Of a stretch of DNA of 64,000 bases, positions 24,430-32,545 are shown one piece after another. The stretch's first letter is position 1. Each line of letters opens with the position of its first letter. A program made the translations under genes and the position numbers. Where the stretch lies: contig NZ_LN869529.1 of NCBI RefSeq assembly GCF_001244995.1, positions 689,454-753,453 of the forward strand, read 5' to 3'. This DNA is from Intestinimonas massiliensis (ex Afouda et al. 2020) (GTDB lineage: Bacteria > Bacillota > Clostridia > Oscillospirales > Oscillospiraceae). The notes beneath the pieces were generated by a model. That model worked only from the letters and a program-made list of their open reading frames with translations. It was not told the DNA's origin and did not search any database.

Positions 24430-24831
24430 CTACGCCGATCCTGGGGGAATATCTGTTTCGGAGTCGGACTCCTTTGGGGCCCTCCGGAACAGCTCGGTCA
24501 CGCCGATATAGAGCAGGAAGGCCCCGAAAAAGCGTCGGAGCAGGGTCACGTCCAGGGCGGTGGCCACCCAGGCGGCCAAGGCGGTGCCGGCCAGTCCAGC
24601 CGCGATGGCGGGGAGGGCGGCGGGCTTGTCCACGTAACCGTTTTTTAGGTGGGCGGGCAGCGCAGTGGCGGCGGTGGGGAGGAAGTAGAGCAGATTGATG
24701 CCCTGGGCCAGATGCTGTTCCACCCCGGCAAAGGCGGTCATGTAGATGAGCAGCAGGGTGCCGCCCCCCACGCCGAAGCCGGAGAGTACACCGGTCGCGG
24801 CACCGGCCAGGACCGGGACGAGCCAGCTCAC
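24430..24831 (-). CDS. TauE/SafE transporter, second half-size subunit
   Basis: 133 residues, about four membrane segments. GAATGVLSGFGVGGGTLLLIYM and GINLLYFLPTAATALPAHLKNG match a TauE/SafE repeat unit. Full-length family members have two such repeats in one chain; here each repeat is its own gene. The GTG start overlaps the TGA of the upstream half by four bases (GTGA), so the two are co-translated and probably assemble as a heteromer. Longer upstream openings are frame shadows. Substrate may be sulfite or another organosulfur anion, unproven. Confidence 0.78.
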   Translation of the reverse strand: MSWLVPVLAGAATGVLSGFGVGGGTLLLIYMTAFAGVEQHLAQGINLLYFLPTAATALPAHLKNGYVDKPAALPAIAAGLAGTALAAWVATALDVTLLRRFFGAFLLYIGVTELFRRAPKESDSETDIPPGSA

Positions 24832-25196
24832 AGGCCGAAAAGCGACTTTGCGCCGCCGTAGAGGATGAGCAGGGCAAATGCCCGGCGCAGCCAAATCATG
24901 TTGACGCGTCGGAAGAGCTTGCCGCCTGCCCAGCCGCCAAGGAGGCCGCCCGCCAGATAGGGGAGGGCGGCCGTCAGGTCCAGCCCACCCCGGAAAAAGT
25001 AGATGACGGAGGACAGAATGCACAGCGGCAGGATAACAGCTACTGAGGTGGCAAAGGCCCGCCGCTGGTCCAGCCCGCACCGCCGGGTGAGAAATGGGAC
25101 CAGCACCATGCCGCCTCCGCCGCCAAAAAAGCCGTTGGCGATGCCGGCGAGCCCGCCCGCTACCGCGGGAGCCAGCCAGGCTCGTTTTCGTTCCAT
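24828..25196 (-). CDS. TauE/SafE transporter, first half-size subunit
   Basis: 122 residues; GGLAGIANGFFGGGGGMVLVPFL is the N-terminal glycine-rich TauE/SafE repeat, with QRRAFATSVAVILPLCILSSVIYFF following. Pairs with the half encoded immediately downstream. The ATG follows a GGGGGGATG purine run that is itself the 3' arm of a strong hairpin, so ribosome access may depend on RNA folding. Confidence 0.78.
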   Translation of the reverse strand: MERKRAWLAPAVAGGLAGIANGFFGGGGGMVLVPFLTRRCGLDQRRAFATSVAVILPLCILSSVIYFFRGGLDLTAALPYLAGGLLGGWAGGKLFRRVNMIWLRRAFALLILYGGAKSLFGL

Positions 25197-25200
25197 AAAA

Positions 25201-25244
25201 AAACATCCCCCCATTGGCCTTAGTTTGCCAATGGGGGGATGTTT
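25201..25244 (-). terminator. Terminator after tcdA overlapping the tauE ribosome binding site
   Basis: AAACATCCCCCCATTGGC and its inverse form an 18-bp stem with T runs on both sides. On the minus strand its 3' arm (GGGGGGATGTTT) is also the only candidate Shine-Dalgarno of the half-transporter start at 25196. Confidence 0.85.
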
Positions 25245-25272
25245 TATTCCCAGCACAGGAAGAAAGCGGCTG

Positions 25273-25986
25273 TCACCGGACGCCGGTCAGGTCCCGGACT
25301 ACCTCGCTGGCCAGCAGCAGTCCGGCGGTGGCGGGGACCCACACTACGCTGGCGGGGACGCTGCGGCGGCCGGGGGGTGGGGATTCCGGCTGAGCCGTCC
25401 TGCGGGCCTCCTCTGGGGACCAGACTACCTTGTGGTGACGGATGCCTCGTCGGCGCAGCTCTCTGCGAACCACCCGGGCCAGCGGGCAGCCCTCGGTCTT
25501 TTCGATGTCGCTGACCCGGAGCAGAGAGGCGTCCAGCTTGTTGCCGGTGCCCAGGGCGGAGAGGATGGGGATCTGCCGTTCCAGGGCGGTCTGGATCAGG
25601 TCCAGCTTGCAGGATACCAGATCAATGGCGTCCACAATATAGTCGAACTGCCCTGCAAAAAATTCCTCCCGGCTCTCGGCGGAATAGAGAAAGGAGAGGG
25701 GGGTAACCCGGCACGCGGGGTTGATGTCCCGCACCCGGGCGGCCATTGCCTGAGCCTTGGGCTGATCCAGGGTGGAGTGGAGCGCCTCCGCCTGCCGGTT
25801 CAGGTTGGAGAGCCCCACCGTGTCGTGGTCGGCCAGAGTGAGAGCCCCCACGCCGGTGCGGGCCAGAGCCTCGGCGCACCAACTGCCCACGCCGCCCAGG
25901 CCCAGCACGGCCACATGGGCGCCGGACAGGACCGACATAGCTTCGGAGCCCAGCAGCATCTCGGCCCGGAGAAACGCTTCAGACAT
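25273..25986 (-). CDS. tcdA: tRNA threonylcarbamoyladenosine dehydratase
   Basis: 237-residue E1-like (ThiF/MoeB) adenylating enzyme. The nucleotide loop GLGGVGSWCAEALARTG, DHDTVGLSNLNRQ and YIVDAIDLVSCKL match TcdA, which cyclises t6A37 of tRNA to ct6A using ATP. GTGNKLDASLLRVSDIEKTEGCPLA contains the conserved Cys near the tail. GGAGG precedes the ATG. Confidence 0.88.
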   Translation of the reverse strand: MSEAFLRAEMLLGSEAMSVLSGAHVAVLGLGGVGSWCAEALARTGVGALTLADHDTVGLSNLNRQAEALHSTLDQPKAQAMAARVRDINPACRVTPLSFLYSAESREEFFAGQFDYIVDAIDLVSCKLDLIQTALERQIPILSALGTGNKLDASLLRVSDIEKTEGCPLARVVRRELRRRGIRHHKVVWSPEEARRTAQPESPPPGRRSVPASVVWVPATAGLLLASEVVRDLTGVR

Positions 25987-26007
25987 AAGATCGCCTCCAT
26001 GATAAAA

Positions 26008-26039
26008 GTTCCCGCAGAGGTGCCTGCCTCTGCGGGAAC
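26008..26039 (-). terminator. Terminator after parvulin gene
   Basis: GTTCCCGCAGAGG and CCTCTGCGGGAAC form a 13-bp stem, followed on the minus strand by TTTTATC. It lies between the foldase gene and tcdA. Confidence 0.85.
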
Positions 26040-26052
26040 CGCGGTATGGGAG

Positions 26053-27681
26053 TTAACCGATGACCTTGGCCATGCCCTTTTCCACCGCGGCGGTGGGGTA
26101 GGAGGGCATCCGGCTCTCGATCCAGGCGTTGGTGTCGGCGCTGGATAGAGCGGACTGGGCGGTGTTCTTCCAGACCAGGGGGCCCCAGTCCTGGAAGTAA
26201 ATCAGATGATAGCCCCACTGGCTGCTCTGGGTGTTCTGGATGACGCCCAGATCGCCGCTCTGGCGGCTTTCGTCCAGGCACCAGTTTTTGAAATCGGCGA
26301 AGAAGCTGGTAGACTGGGTCACCTTATAGAAGCCGCCGTTGGTGTTGGAGCCGGGGTCCTCGGAATAGGTTTCCGCCAGCTTGGCGAAGGAGTCGGCCGT
26401 CCGATCGCCGGCTTCGAACTCGGCCTGGATCGACTCGATCTTGGCCTTGGCAGCGGCGTACTGCTCCTCGGTGGGCTCGGGCGTGGTGGTGGTGCCGTCC
26501 TCGTTCTGGACGGGCTCGCCGGTCTCGGCCATGACCAGGATATGGCGGATATCGGCGGAATAGTGGGTCGTGTCATCCAGCCAGCGGCCGTGGAACTGGA
26601 GCACATAGTAACCGCTGCTGCTCTCCACCACGGTGACGTCGCCGTCCTTTCGGGCGGAGTCGGTCAGCCATTCGGCGTAATCATAGGAGGCGACGGCGCT
26701 GCCCAGCCGGGTCTGCCGGTTGTAGTCGGGGTCGTCATAGTTGGCCTTGGCGTCCTCTGCGGCATAGTCCTTGGCGGCGGCGTTGAATGCCTCGCCGTCC
26801 TGGAGCCGGCGCAGCATGGCGTCGGCCTGGGTCTTGGCCAGGCCCATGGCGGCGGCCTTCTCCGCGTCGGTAGCCTCCACAGTGTTGCCGTCGGCATCCG
26901 TCTTGGCGGCGGGGGCGCCGCTGATATAGAAGGCACGGAAGTCGAAGGTATCCATGGTGTCGGCGTGCTCCTGGTAGTAGGCGGTCAGCTCCTCGTCGGA
27001 GTAGGTAAGGCTCTCCTGATAGTGCTGGGCGTACTCACTGGCCAAGGTGGAGTTGGTGAGGTGCTCACGGAAGGTGCTCTCGGTCATATAGGGACCGTAG
27101 ACCGCGCGGAGATAGGCGGCCAGCGTATAGCCGTAATCGGTGGCGGACTGCTTGTAGCTGGTGACGGACTCCTCGACGCTCTGCTTGCCTGCGTCGGAGA
27201 GGGTGTAGCCGTCCTCAGCGGCGGCGGCGCACAGCAGGGCCTCGTTCTGCAGGGCCTCCAGGGCGCGGTCCTGGAAGAACTGGGCGTAGGTCTGTCCGGC
27301 CTCGGCGGTGAGCCCCACATACAGGCTCAGGTTCTGGGCGGTGGTGTCGTCGATGGTCTGCTGGTCGTCGGCCAGGGAGGCGTTGTAGGTGACCAGGCCG
27401 TAGTTGGCGTAGTTGCGAATGGTCTGCTTGGCGTTGTTGTAATAGAAGGCCACGTCGCCGACGGTATACTGCTTGTCGCCCACGGTGGCGGCTACGGTGC
27501 GCCGCTGGAAGAAGTTCGAATTCCAAACCAGCAGTGCGATGACCAGGACAGCGCAGACAATGCCGATGACGGTGTAGAGGATCTTCTTGCTGCGGGCCTT
27601 CTGGGCCTCTTCCGCCTCGCGGCGCTGCTTCTCGCTGAGTCCATCGCCCTGACGCTGCTTTTTTTCTCTGGATGCGCTCAT
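26053..27681 (-). CDS. Membrane-anchored parvulin-type foldase (PrsA/SurA-like)
   Basis: 542 residues. A charged cytoplasmic N-terminus (about 1-32), one membrane helix ILYTVIGIVCAVLVIALLVW (about 34-54), a SurA-type N-terminal domain starting VGDKQYTVGDVAFYYN, then a parvulin core ADIRHILVMAETGEP ... FAKLAETYSEDPGSNTNGGFYKV ... WGYHLIYF. It should help secreted proteins fold outside the membrane. There is no lipobox, so it is a type II anchor rather than a PrsA lipoprotein. A consensus promoter lies upstream. Confidence 0.85.
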   Translation of the reverse strand: MSASREKKQRQGDGLSEKQRREAEEAQKARSKKILYTVIGIVCAVLVIALLVWNSNFFQRRTVAATVGDKQYTVGDVAFYYNNAKQTIRNYANYGLVTYNASLADDQQTIDDTTAQNLSLYVGLTAEAGQTYAQFFQDRALEALQNEALLCAAAAEDGYTLSDAGKQSVEESVTSYKQSATDYGYTLAAYLRAVYGPYMTESTFREHLTNSTLASEYAQHYQESLTYSDEELTAYYQEHADTMDTFDFRAFYISGAPAAKTDADGNTVEATDAEKAAAMGLAKTQADAMLRRLQDGEAFNAAAKDYAAEDAKANYDDPDYNRQTRLGSAVASYDYAEWLTDSARKDGDVTVVESSSGYYVLQFHGRWLDDTTHYSADIRHILVMAETGEPVQNEDGTTTTPEPTEEQYAAAKAKIESIQAEFEAGDRTADSFAKLAETYSEDPGSNTNGGFYKVTQSTSFFADFKNWCLDESRQSGDLGVIQNTQSSQWGYHLIYFQDWGPLVWKNTAQSALSSADTNAWIESRMPSYPTAAVEKGMAKVIG

Positions 27682-27722
27682 GTATTTCAGTCCTCTCGTT
27701 GTTGTTCAGTACACATCAGTGC

Positions 27723-27751
27723 ATTATACAGGATATGGACATGGCTTTCAA
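27723..27751 (-). promoter_or_regulatory. Promoter of the parvulin gene
   Basis: Minus strand TTGAAA, 17-bp spacer, perfect TATAAT, about 35 bp before the start codon. Confidence 0.85.
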
Positions 27752-27874
27752 GCCTAAAAACACGCTCCGGGCGGAGAGAATGCCGATATTTTACAGAACG
27801 TTCAAAATATATTTTCCCGTTTGGGCAAGAAAAATCCGCCTTTATCGTCCGTAGATAAAGACGGAGAAGAAGAG

Positions 27875-28080
27875 AAAAAAGCTCCCGCTCTGGCCGTGTG
27901 GCCCTGATTAAAACCTGCACGCAACGGCAGGTGGGTCGCCTCCGCGCCGCTTTACTGCTTCCAACTTCCGGCACAGGCGAAGCCTGTGCCGGGAGGCCTG
28001 CAAGCCACGGCGCGAGGGGGGCGTCCCGTTTCAGAGATGTGGGTTTAAAAAGAAACCATCACGCACCGAGCAGGAGTGAT
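27875..28080 (-). ncRNA. ssrS: Probable 6S RNA
   Basis: About 200 nt on the minus strand, folding into one long rod. The closing stem CTCCTGCTC/GAGCGGGAG (28076-28068 with 27890-27882) is followed by TGAT/ATCA pairs. A wide central bubble carries small hairpins on each side (GGTTT-loop-AAACC and ACCTGC-loop-GCAGGT). An apical arm has CCTCGCGCCG paired to CGGCGCGGAGG, and the tip is a 10-bp stem with a TTCG tetraloop. The molecule ends in TTTTTT. Size, closing stem, open central bubble and apical arm match 6S RNA, the regulator of sigma-A RNA polymerase. This rests on structure drawn by eye; no covariance search was possible. Confidence 0.62.
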
Positions 28081-28096
28081 TTGCGTCTGAACGCCC

Positions 28097-28399
28097 TTAT
28101 TCGTCCTCGTCCTCAAACAGTTCCTCCATAAACTGCTGATAGACGGCCTCCAATTCTTCCTCGCTGTCCAGGGTGGAGAGCTGTTCCTCACCGTCCACGG
28201 AGACCACCTTCAGGATGATGAGGCCGGCGTCCTCTTCCTCATCGGCGGGAGGCTGGCCGTTTTCGTCCGCGTACTCGGCGGGGAAGAAGGCCATGTAGAC
28301 GGAGCCGTTGAACTCGATGGTGTCCAAGTGCTCCAATTCGATTTCGTGTCCGTCCTCATCGGTGAGGGTGATAAAATTGCCGCCGTACTCGTCGCTCAT
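28097..28399 (-). CDS. DUF1292 acidic protein (YrzB-like)
   Basis: 100 residues, very acidic C-terminus. NFITLTDEDGHEIELEHLDTIEFNGSVYMAFFP and ILKVVSVDGEEQLSTLDSEEE match DUF1292. Homologues are found beside yrrK/ruvX in many Firmicutes; function unknown. Its stop lies 17 bp before the predicted 6S RNA. Confidence 0.85.
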   Translation of the reverse strand: MSDEYGGNFITLTDEDGHEIELEHLDTIEFNGSVYMAFFPAEYADENGQPPADEEEDAGLIILKVVSVDGEEQLSTLDSEEELEAVYQQFMEELFEDEDE

Positions 28400-28429
28400 G
28401 GTGGCACCGTCCCTTCTGTTCTTGGCCTT

Positions 28430-28458
28430 ATTCTACCCCGGAGACGGAAAAAATGCAA
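28430..28458 (-). promoter_or_regulatory. Promoter of DUF1292 gene
   Basis: Minus strand TTGCAT, 17-bp spacer, TAGAAT. It could also feed the 6S RNA by processing. Confidence 0.7.
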
Positions 28459-28522
28459 GTGGGGGACATACCAAATTTTCCGACCCGGCGGCATCTGCAC
28501 CAAAAAATGGAATTTTTTAGGG

Positions 28523-28550
28523 TGGACAAATCAACAAAATATGCTATAAT
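28523..28550 (+). promoter_or_regulatory. Promoter of the penicillin-binding protein gene
   Basis: TGGACA, 16-bp spacer, perfect TATAAT. The resulting leader is about 180 nt and contains two strong GC hairpins (TCCGCC-GT-GGCGGA near 28580 and ATTCCGCC-GC-GGCGGAAT near 28600). Confidence 0.65.
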
Positions 28551-28739
28551 AACAGCAAGGTCCGCGCCCTCGACGCGGGCTCCGCCGTGGCGGAAAAAGA
28601 TTCCGCCGCGGCGGAATGCTTATATGCCCCCATGCGGGCAAAGCGGCTGTACGGCGGACCGCGGGTCTGCACGGACCGGACAGAGAACGTATGTATAGGA
28701 CCGTACGGCGGCGCACCGCCGGGAACGGAGGTTATTTAT

Positions 28740-31463
28740 TTGGCAGAGACAAACCACACGCCCCAGAGCCCGGGTCCCGGCCGGAGGCGCAGGAAACGGG
28801 CCGCCGGAGCAGAGATCGCCCTGAATATTTTGAAGGTATTGGGCACGCTGTTGCTCATCGGTATCACCACCGGCGCCATCCTGGCCTGTTTTGCGGCCGT
28901 CTACATCAAGACGGTCATCATGCCGCAGGCGCCGCTGGACCTGACCAAGTTTTCCGTGGACCTGTCCACCACCATCTATTACACGGATCCGAACACCGGC
29001 GCGGACGTGGAGTGGCTGACCGTCCACGGGGACGAGAACCGCAAATGGGTGTCCTATGCGGATATCCCGGAAAACCTGGTCCATGCGGCGGTGGCCATCG
29101 AGGACAAGCGGTTTTACGACCACCACGGCGTGGACTGGCTCCGGACCGCCCGAGGAGTGCTCACCATGTTCACCGGCGGCGATATCCAGGGCGGCTCCAC
29201 CATCACCCAACAGCTCATCAAAAATGTGACTGAGCAGGACGAGGTGACGGTAAAGCGGAAGATCCTGGAGATCTTCCGGGCGCTGGACTTTGACCGCAAC
29301 CACTCCAAGGAGGAGACCCTGGAGTGGTACCTGAATTATATTTATCTGGGGGAGAACTGCCGGGGCGTCTATACGGCCTCCTATGAGTATTTCGGCAAGG
29401 ACGTCTCCGAGTTGACGCTGGCCGAGTGCGCCAGCCTGATCGGCATCACCAACAACCCCTCCATCTATGACCCCTACCTGGACCTGATCATCACCGACCC
29501 GGAGACGGGCGAAAAGGTGACCAACGTCCAGCGCAACAAGAACCGCCAGGAGAACATCCTCTATCAGATGCTGGATCAGGGTTACATCAGCCAAGAGGAG
29601 TACGACGCGGCGGTGGCCCAGGAGCTGGTCTTTGTCCGGGGCGAGGACACCAGCAAGCCCAAGGTGGTGTATACCTGGTTCCAGGACCAGGTGATTCGGG
29701 ACGTGATTCAGGATCTGGTGGACAGCGGCAACGGCTGGTCGGAGGAGTACGTCAAGCAGATGTTCTACAGCGGCGGCCTGTCGGTGTATACCACCTTTGA
29801 CCCCAAAGCCCAGGCCGCGGTGGACAGTGTGTATGAAAACCTGGACAACCTGCCCTACATCTCCAACGACGGGCAGCAGCTCCAGTCCGCCATCGTGGTG
29901 ATCGACAACGCCACCGGCAATGTGGCCGCCCTCTCCGGCGGCATGGGGGAGAAGGAGAGCAGCCTGATTTTCAATCGCGCGACCCAGGCGGTCCGGCCCT
30001 CCGGCTCCTCCATCAAGCCCCTGTCGGTCTACGGACCGGCCATCGACATGGGACTCATCACCCCCGCCACTGTCATTGACGACTCGCCGTACAACAACAG
30101 CCGGGCGGGCGGCTGGCCCATCAACACGCCCGCCGGCTACCGGGGCCTGACTATGGTGTCCGACGCCCTCAAGCGCTCGGTCAATACCGTGGCGGTCAAG
30201 ATCATGGCCAACTACAGCTCCCCGGAGCTGGCCTATCAGTACCTGACCGGCGAGAACGGCTTCGGCATCACCACTCTGGTGGAGTCCAAGGAGATCAACG
30301 GCCAAACCTACTCCGACATCGACATCGCCCCCCTGGCCCTGGGCGGCCTGACCAACGGTGTGACGGTCCGGGAGATGGCGGCCGCCTACTCCGCCTTTCC
30401 CCGGAACGGCGTGTATATTGAGTCCCGCACCTACACCAAGGTGCTGGATTCCAACGGCGAGGTCCTGCTGGACAACCAGCCGGAGACCCATACGGTGCTT
30501 AAGGAGTCCACCGCGTGGTATATGAACACCATGCTCCAGAGCGTCATGACCTCCGGCGGCACTGGCTCCAGCGGTCGGTTTGACGGCATGTCCATGGCGG
30601 GCAAGACGGGCACCACCTCCAGCCGGAAGGACCTGTGGTTCGCGGGTTACACGCCCTACTACACCGCGGTGGTGTGGACGGGCTACGACCAGCAGGAGCG
30701 GCTGGGCTCTTCCCTGAACAACCCCTCCATCGGCCTGTGGCGCAAGGTGATGAGCCAGCTCCACGAGGGCTTGGAGAATAGGAGCTTTGCCAAGCCGGAG
30801 AGCGTACAGACCGTGACGGTACAGGTCTGCAAGGACAGCGGTATGAAGGCTACCGAGTACTGCAACAAGGATATCCGCACCGTCACCGGACAGGGGGAAC
30901 GGGTGGTCAGCGTGACCCTGGCCGCCGGAGACGCGCCGACCGAGTTCTGCACCTATCACGTCCCCATCACCATCTGCTCCAACTCCCCCATTAAGGACGC
31001 GGAGGGCAATTCCACCGGCGTGTTCCATCTGGCAGGCCCTTATTGCCCGGAGGAGAGCCAGATGGAGGTGTCGGTGGTGGACTTCCCGCGGCGGGAAAAC
31101 CTGAATGCGGCCGGGATCGGCGCGGTCAGCGTGTCGGACAACATCTTCTTGAAGGAGTATCTGGACAATCTGGGCCAGGCGGCCTACTGCGATCTGCACA
31201 CCACGCAGCCCGTGGCGCCCGAGACGCCCAAGGTGGTGGACCCGAGAGATCCCGCTACCTGGCCGGGCCCGGAGGATTACCCCACGGTGGAGGAATGGGA
31301 GAAGTTTGACCCGTATGACCCCTCCACCTGGCCCGTGGGTTGGACGGAGGCGGGCTCCGGCGGGGGAAGCGGTGAGACTGTGCCGCCCACAGAGCCCCCC
31401 ACCGAGGCGCCGCTGCTGCCAGAGGGGCCGGACGACAGTGAGCCGTATATCCCTGCCGCCTGA
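28740..31463 (+). CDS. Class A penicillin-binding protein (PBP1a-like)
   Basis: 907 residues. Short basic cytoplasmic tail, a membrane helix (about 28-52), GT51 glycosyltransferase domain (AIEDKRFYDHHGVDWLRTARG, GGSTITQQLIKNV), and transpeptidase domain with SGSSIKPL (SxxK) and AGKTGTTSS (KTG). A Pro/Gly/Glu-rich tail of about 80 residues ends it. It polymerises and cross-links peptidoglycan. TTG 28740 (LAETNHTPQSPG) is chosen because GGAGG lies eight bases upstream; the longer ATG opening has no ribosome binding site and would add an odd Cys/Arg-rich stretch. Confidence 0.93.
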   Translation: MAETNHTPQSPGPGRRRRKRAAGAEIALNILKVLGTLLLIGITTGAILACFAAVYIKTVIMPQAPLDLTKFSVDLSTTIYYTDPNTGADVEWLTVHGDENRKWVSYADIPENLVHAAVAIEDKRFYDHHGVDWLRTARGVLTMFTGGDIQGGSTITQQLIKNVTEQDEVTVKRKILEIFRALDFDRNHSKEETLEWYLNYIYLGENCRGVYTASYEYFGKDVSELTLAECASLIGITNNPSIYDPYLDLIITDPETGEKVTNVQRNKNRQENILYQMLDQGYISQEEYDAAVAQELVFVRGEDTSKPKVVYTWFQDQVIRDVIQDLVDSGNGWSEEYVKQMFYSGGLSVYTTFDPKAQAAVDSVYENLDNLPYISNDGQQLQSAIVVIDNATGNVAALSGGMGEKESSLIFNRATQAVRPSGSSIKPLSVYGPAIDMGLITPATVIDDSPYNNSRAGGWPINTPAGYRGLTMVSDALKRSVNTVAVKIMANYSSPELAYQYLTGENGFGITTLVESKEINGQTYSDIDIAPLALGGLTNGVTVREMAAAYSAFPRNGVYIESRTYTKVLDSNGEVLLDNQPETHTVLKESTAWYMNTMLQSVMTSGGTGSSGRFDGMSMAGKTGTTSSRKDLWFAGYTPYYTAVVWTGYDQQERLGSSLNNPSIGLWRKVMSQLHEGLENRSFAKPESVQTVTVQVCKDSGMKATEYCNKDIRTVTGQGERVVSVTLAAGDAPTEFCTYHVPITICSNSPIKDAEGNSTGVFHLAGPYCPEESQMEVSVVDFPRRENLNAAGIGAVSVSDNIFLKEYLDNLGQAAYCDLHTTQPVAPETPKVVDPRDPATWPGPEDYPTVEEWEKFDPYDPSTWPVGWTEAGSGGGSGETVPPTEPPTEAPLLPEGPDDSEPYIPAA

Positions 31464-31480
31464 TCCAATGCATCCGATCT

Positions 31481-31517
31481 GCCCCCGGCCGGCCCCTGCC
31501 GGCCGGGGGCGCCTGTT
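31481..31517 (+). terminator. Hairpin after PBP gene
   Basis: GCCCCCGGCCGGC pairs with GCCGGCCGGGGGC (13 bp, loop CCCT) and is followed by GCCTGTTTG, a weak T tract. Confidence 0.65.
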
Positions 31518-31533
31518 TGAAACGGTGGGAATC

Positions 31534-31562
31534 TTGCAAAGCGCAGGAAAAAACGCTATAAT
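31534..31562 (+). promoter_or_regulatory. udp promoter
   Basis: TTGCAA, 17-bp spacer, perfect TATAAT, about 50 bp before the uridine phosphorylase start. Confidence 0.85.
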
Positions 31563-31618
31563 GAGACGTACAGAATCAACCGCACAGCGGCATGGCCGCA
31601 TATTTTGGAGGTGAGTCC

Positions 31619-32392
31619 ATGCACCAGCATGAGCAGCAGTTTCATATCAAATGCGCCCCGGGGGACGTGGGCCGGTACTGCATCCTGCCCGGCGACCCGG
31701 GCCGCTGCGAAAAAATCGCGGCCTATTTTGACGACCCGGTGAAGGTGCAGTCCAACCGGGAATATACCACCTATACCGGCAAGCTGCTGGGAGAAAAGGT
31801 TTCGGTGTGCTCCACCGGTATCGGCGGCCCCTCTGCCGTCATCGCCATGGAGGAGCTTGCCGCCATCGGGGCAGATACCTTTATCCGAGTGGGTACCTGC
31901 GGCGGCATCGCCCTGCCGGTCAAGAGCGACGACGTGGTTATCGCCACCGGTGCCGTGCGCCATGAGGGCGCCAGCCGGGAATACGCCCCCATCGAATTCC
32001 CAGCCGTGTCCGACTACCACGTCCAGGAGGCCCTGGTGGCTTCGGCCAAGGCGCTGGGCAAGCCTTGGCACGCCGGGGTGGTGCAGTGCAAGGACTCCTT
32101 TTATGGCCAGCACGACCCGACGCGGATGCCGGTCGGCTATGAACTGCTGGCCAAGTGGGAGGCGTGGAAGCGCCTTGGGGTCCTGGCTTCTGAGATGGAG
32201 TCCGCCGCCCTGTTCTGCTGCGCCGCCGCCCTGGGCGTGCGCTGCGGCTCCTGCTTCCATGTGATCTGGAACCAGGAGCGGGAGGCCGCCGGTCTGGAAC
32301 AGACCGAGAGCCACGATCTGTCCGCCGCCATTGAGGTGGGCATCGGTGCGCTGAAGCTGCTGATCCAAGAGGACCGGGAAAGGACCGAATAG
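31619..32392 (+). CDS. udp: Uridine phosphorylase
   Basis: 257 residues. [46 protein letters not shown] and ASEMESAAL are the phosphate- and ribose-binding signatures of UdP. It cleaves uridine to uracil and ribose-1-phosphate. ATG 31619 is preferred, with GGAGGTGA seven bases upstream. Monocistronic. A second family member occurs at 46.1-46.9 kb. Confidence 0.9.
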   Translation: MHQHEQQFHIKCAPGDVGRYCILPGDPGRCEKIAAYFDDPVKVQSNREYTTYTGKLLGEKVSVCSTGIGGPSAVIAMEELAAIGADTFIRVGTCGGIALPVKSDDVVIATGAVRHEGASREYAPIEFPAVSDYHVQEALVASAKALGKPWHAGVVQCKDSFYGQHDPTRMPVGYELLAKWEAWKRLGVLASEMESAALFCCAAALGVRCGSCFHVIWNQEREAAGLEQTESHDLSAAIEVGIGALKLLIQEDRERTE

Positions 32393-32417
32393 GGCGGAAA
32401 ACAAAACATTTTTAGGG

Positions 32418-32455
32418 AAACACAGGGCCGGTTAAGCCGACCCTGTGTTCTTTAC
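32418..32455 (+). terminator. udp terminator
   Basis: ACACAGGG-CCGG and CCG-ACCCTGTGT form a 12-bp stem with one mismatch, followed by TCTTT. Confidence 0.75.
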
Positions 32456-32476
32456 ACAAAATTTACACGGTAAAGA

Positions 32477-32506
32477 TTTACAGAAAAAGCCCTGTTATGG
32501 TAAAAT
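32477..32506 (+). promoter_or_regulatory. Promoter of DUF1538-PII genes
   Basis: TTTACA, 18-bp spacer, TAAAAT, about 40 bp before the start codon. Confidence 0.6.
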
Positions 32507-32545
32507 AAATCGAACACAAAATATTTTCTGGTAAAGGAGGCGTCA

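Noticed and set aside
24832..25206. In-frame upstream extension of the second TauE half to a 258-codon protein
   Set aside because: The added residues are Arg/Pro-rich out-of-frame translation of the first half gene; a GTGA overlap explains the arrangement without frameshifting.
27875..28080. SRP 4.5S RNA as identity of the structured RNA
   Set aside because: A GGAAGCAG string occurs, but the conserved SRP symmetric and asymmetric loop context around a GGAA tetraloop is missing; the tip is a TTCG-capped stem.
28620..31601. 993-codon open frame antisense to the penicillin-binding protein gene
   Set aside because: Low-complexity His/Gly/Val/Leu-rich translation with no domain; a GC-codon shadow of the real plus-strand gene.
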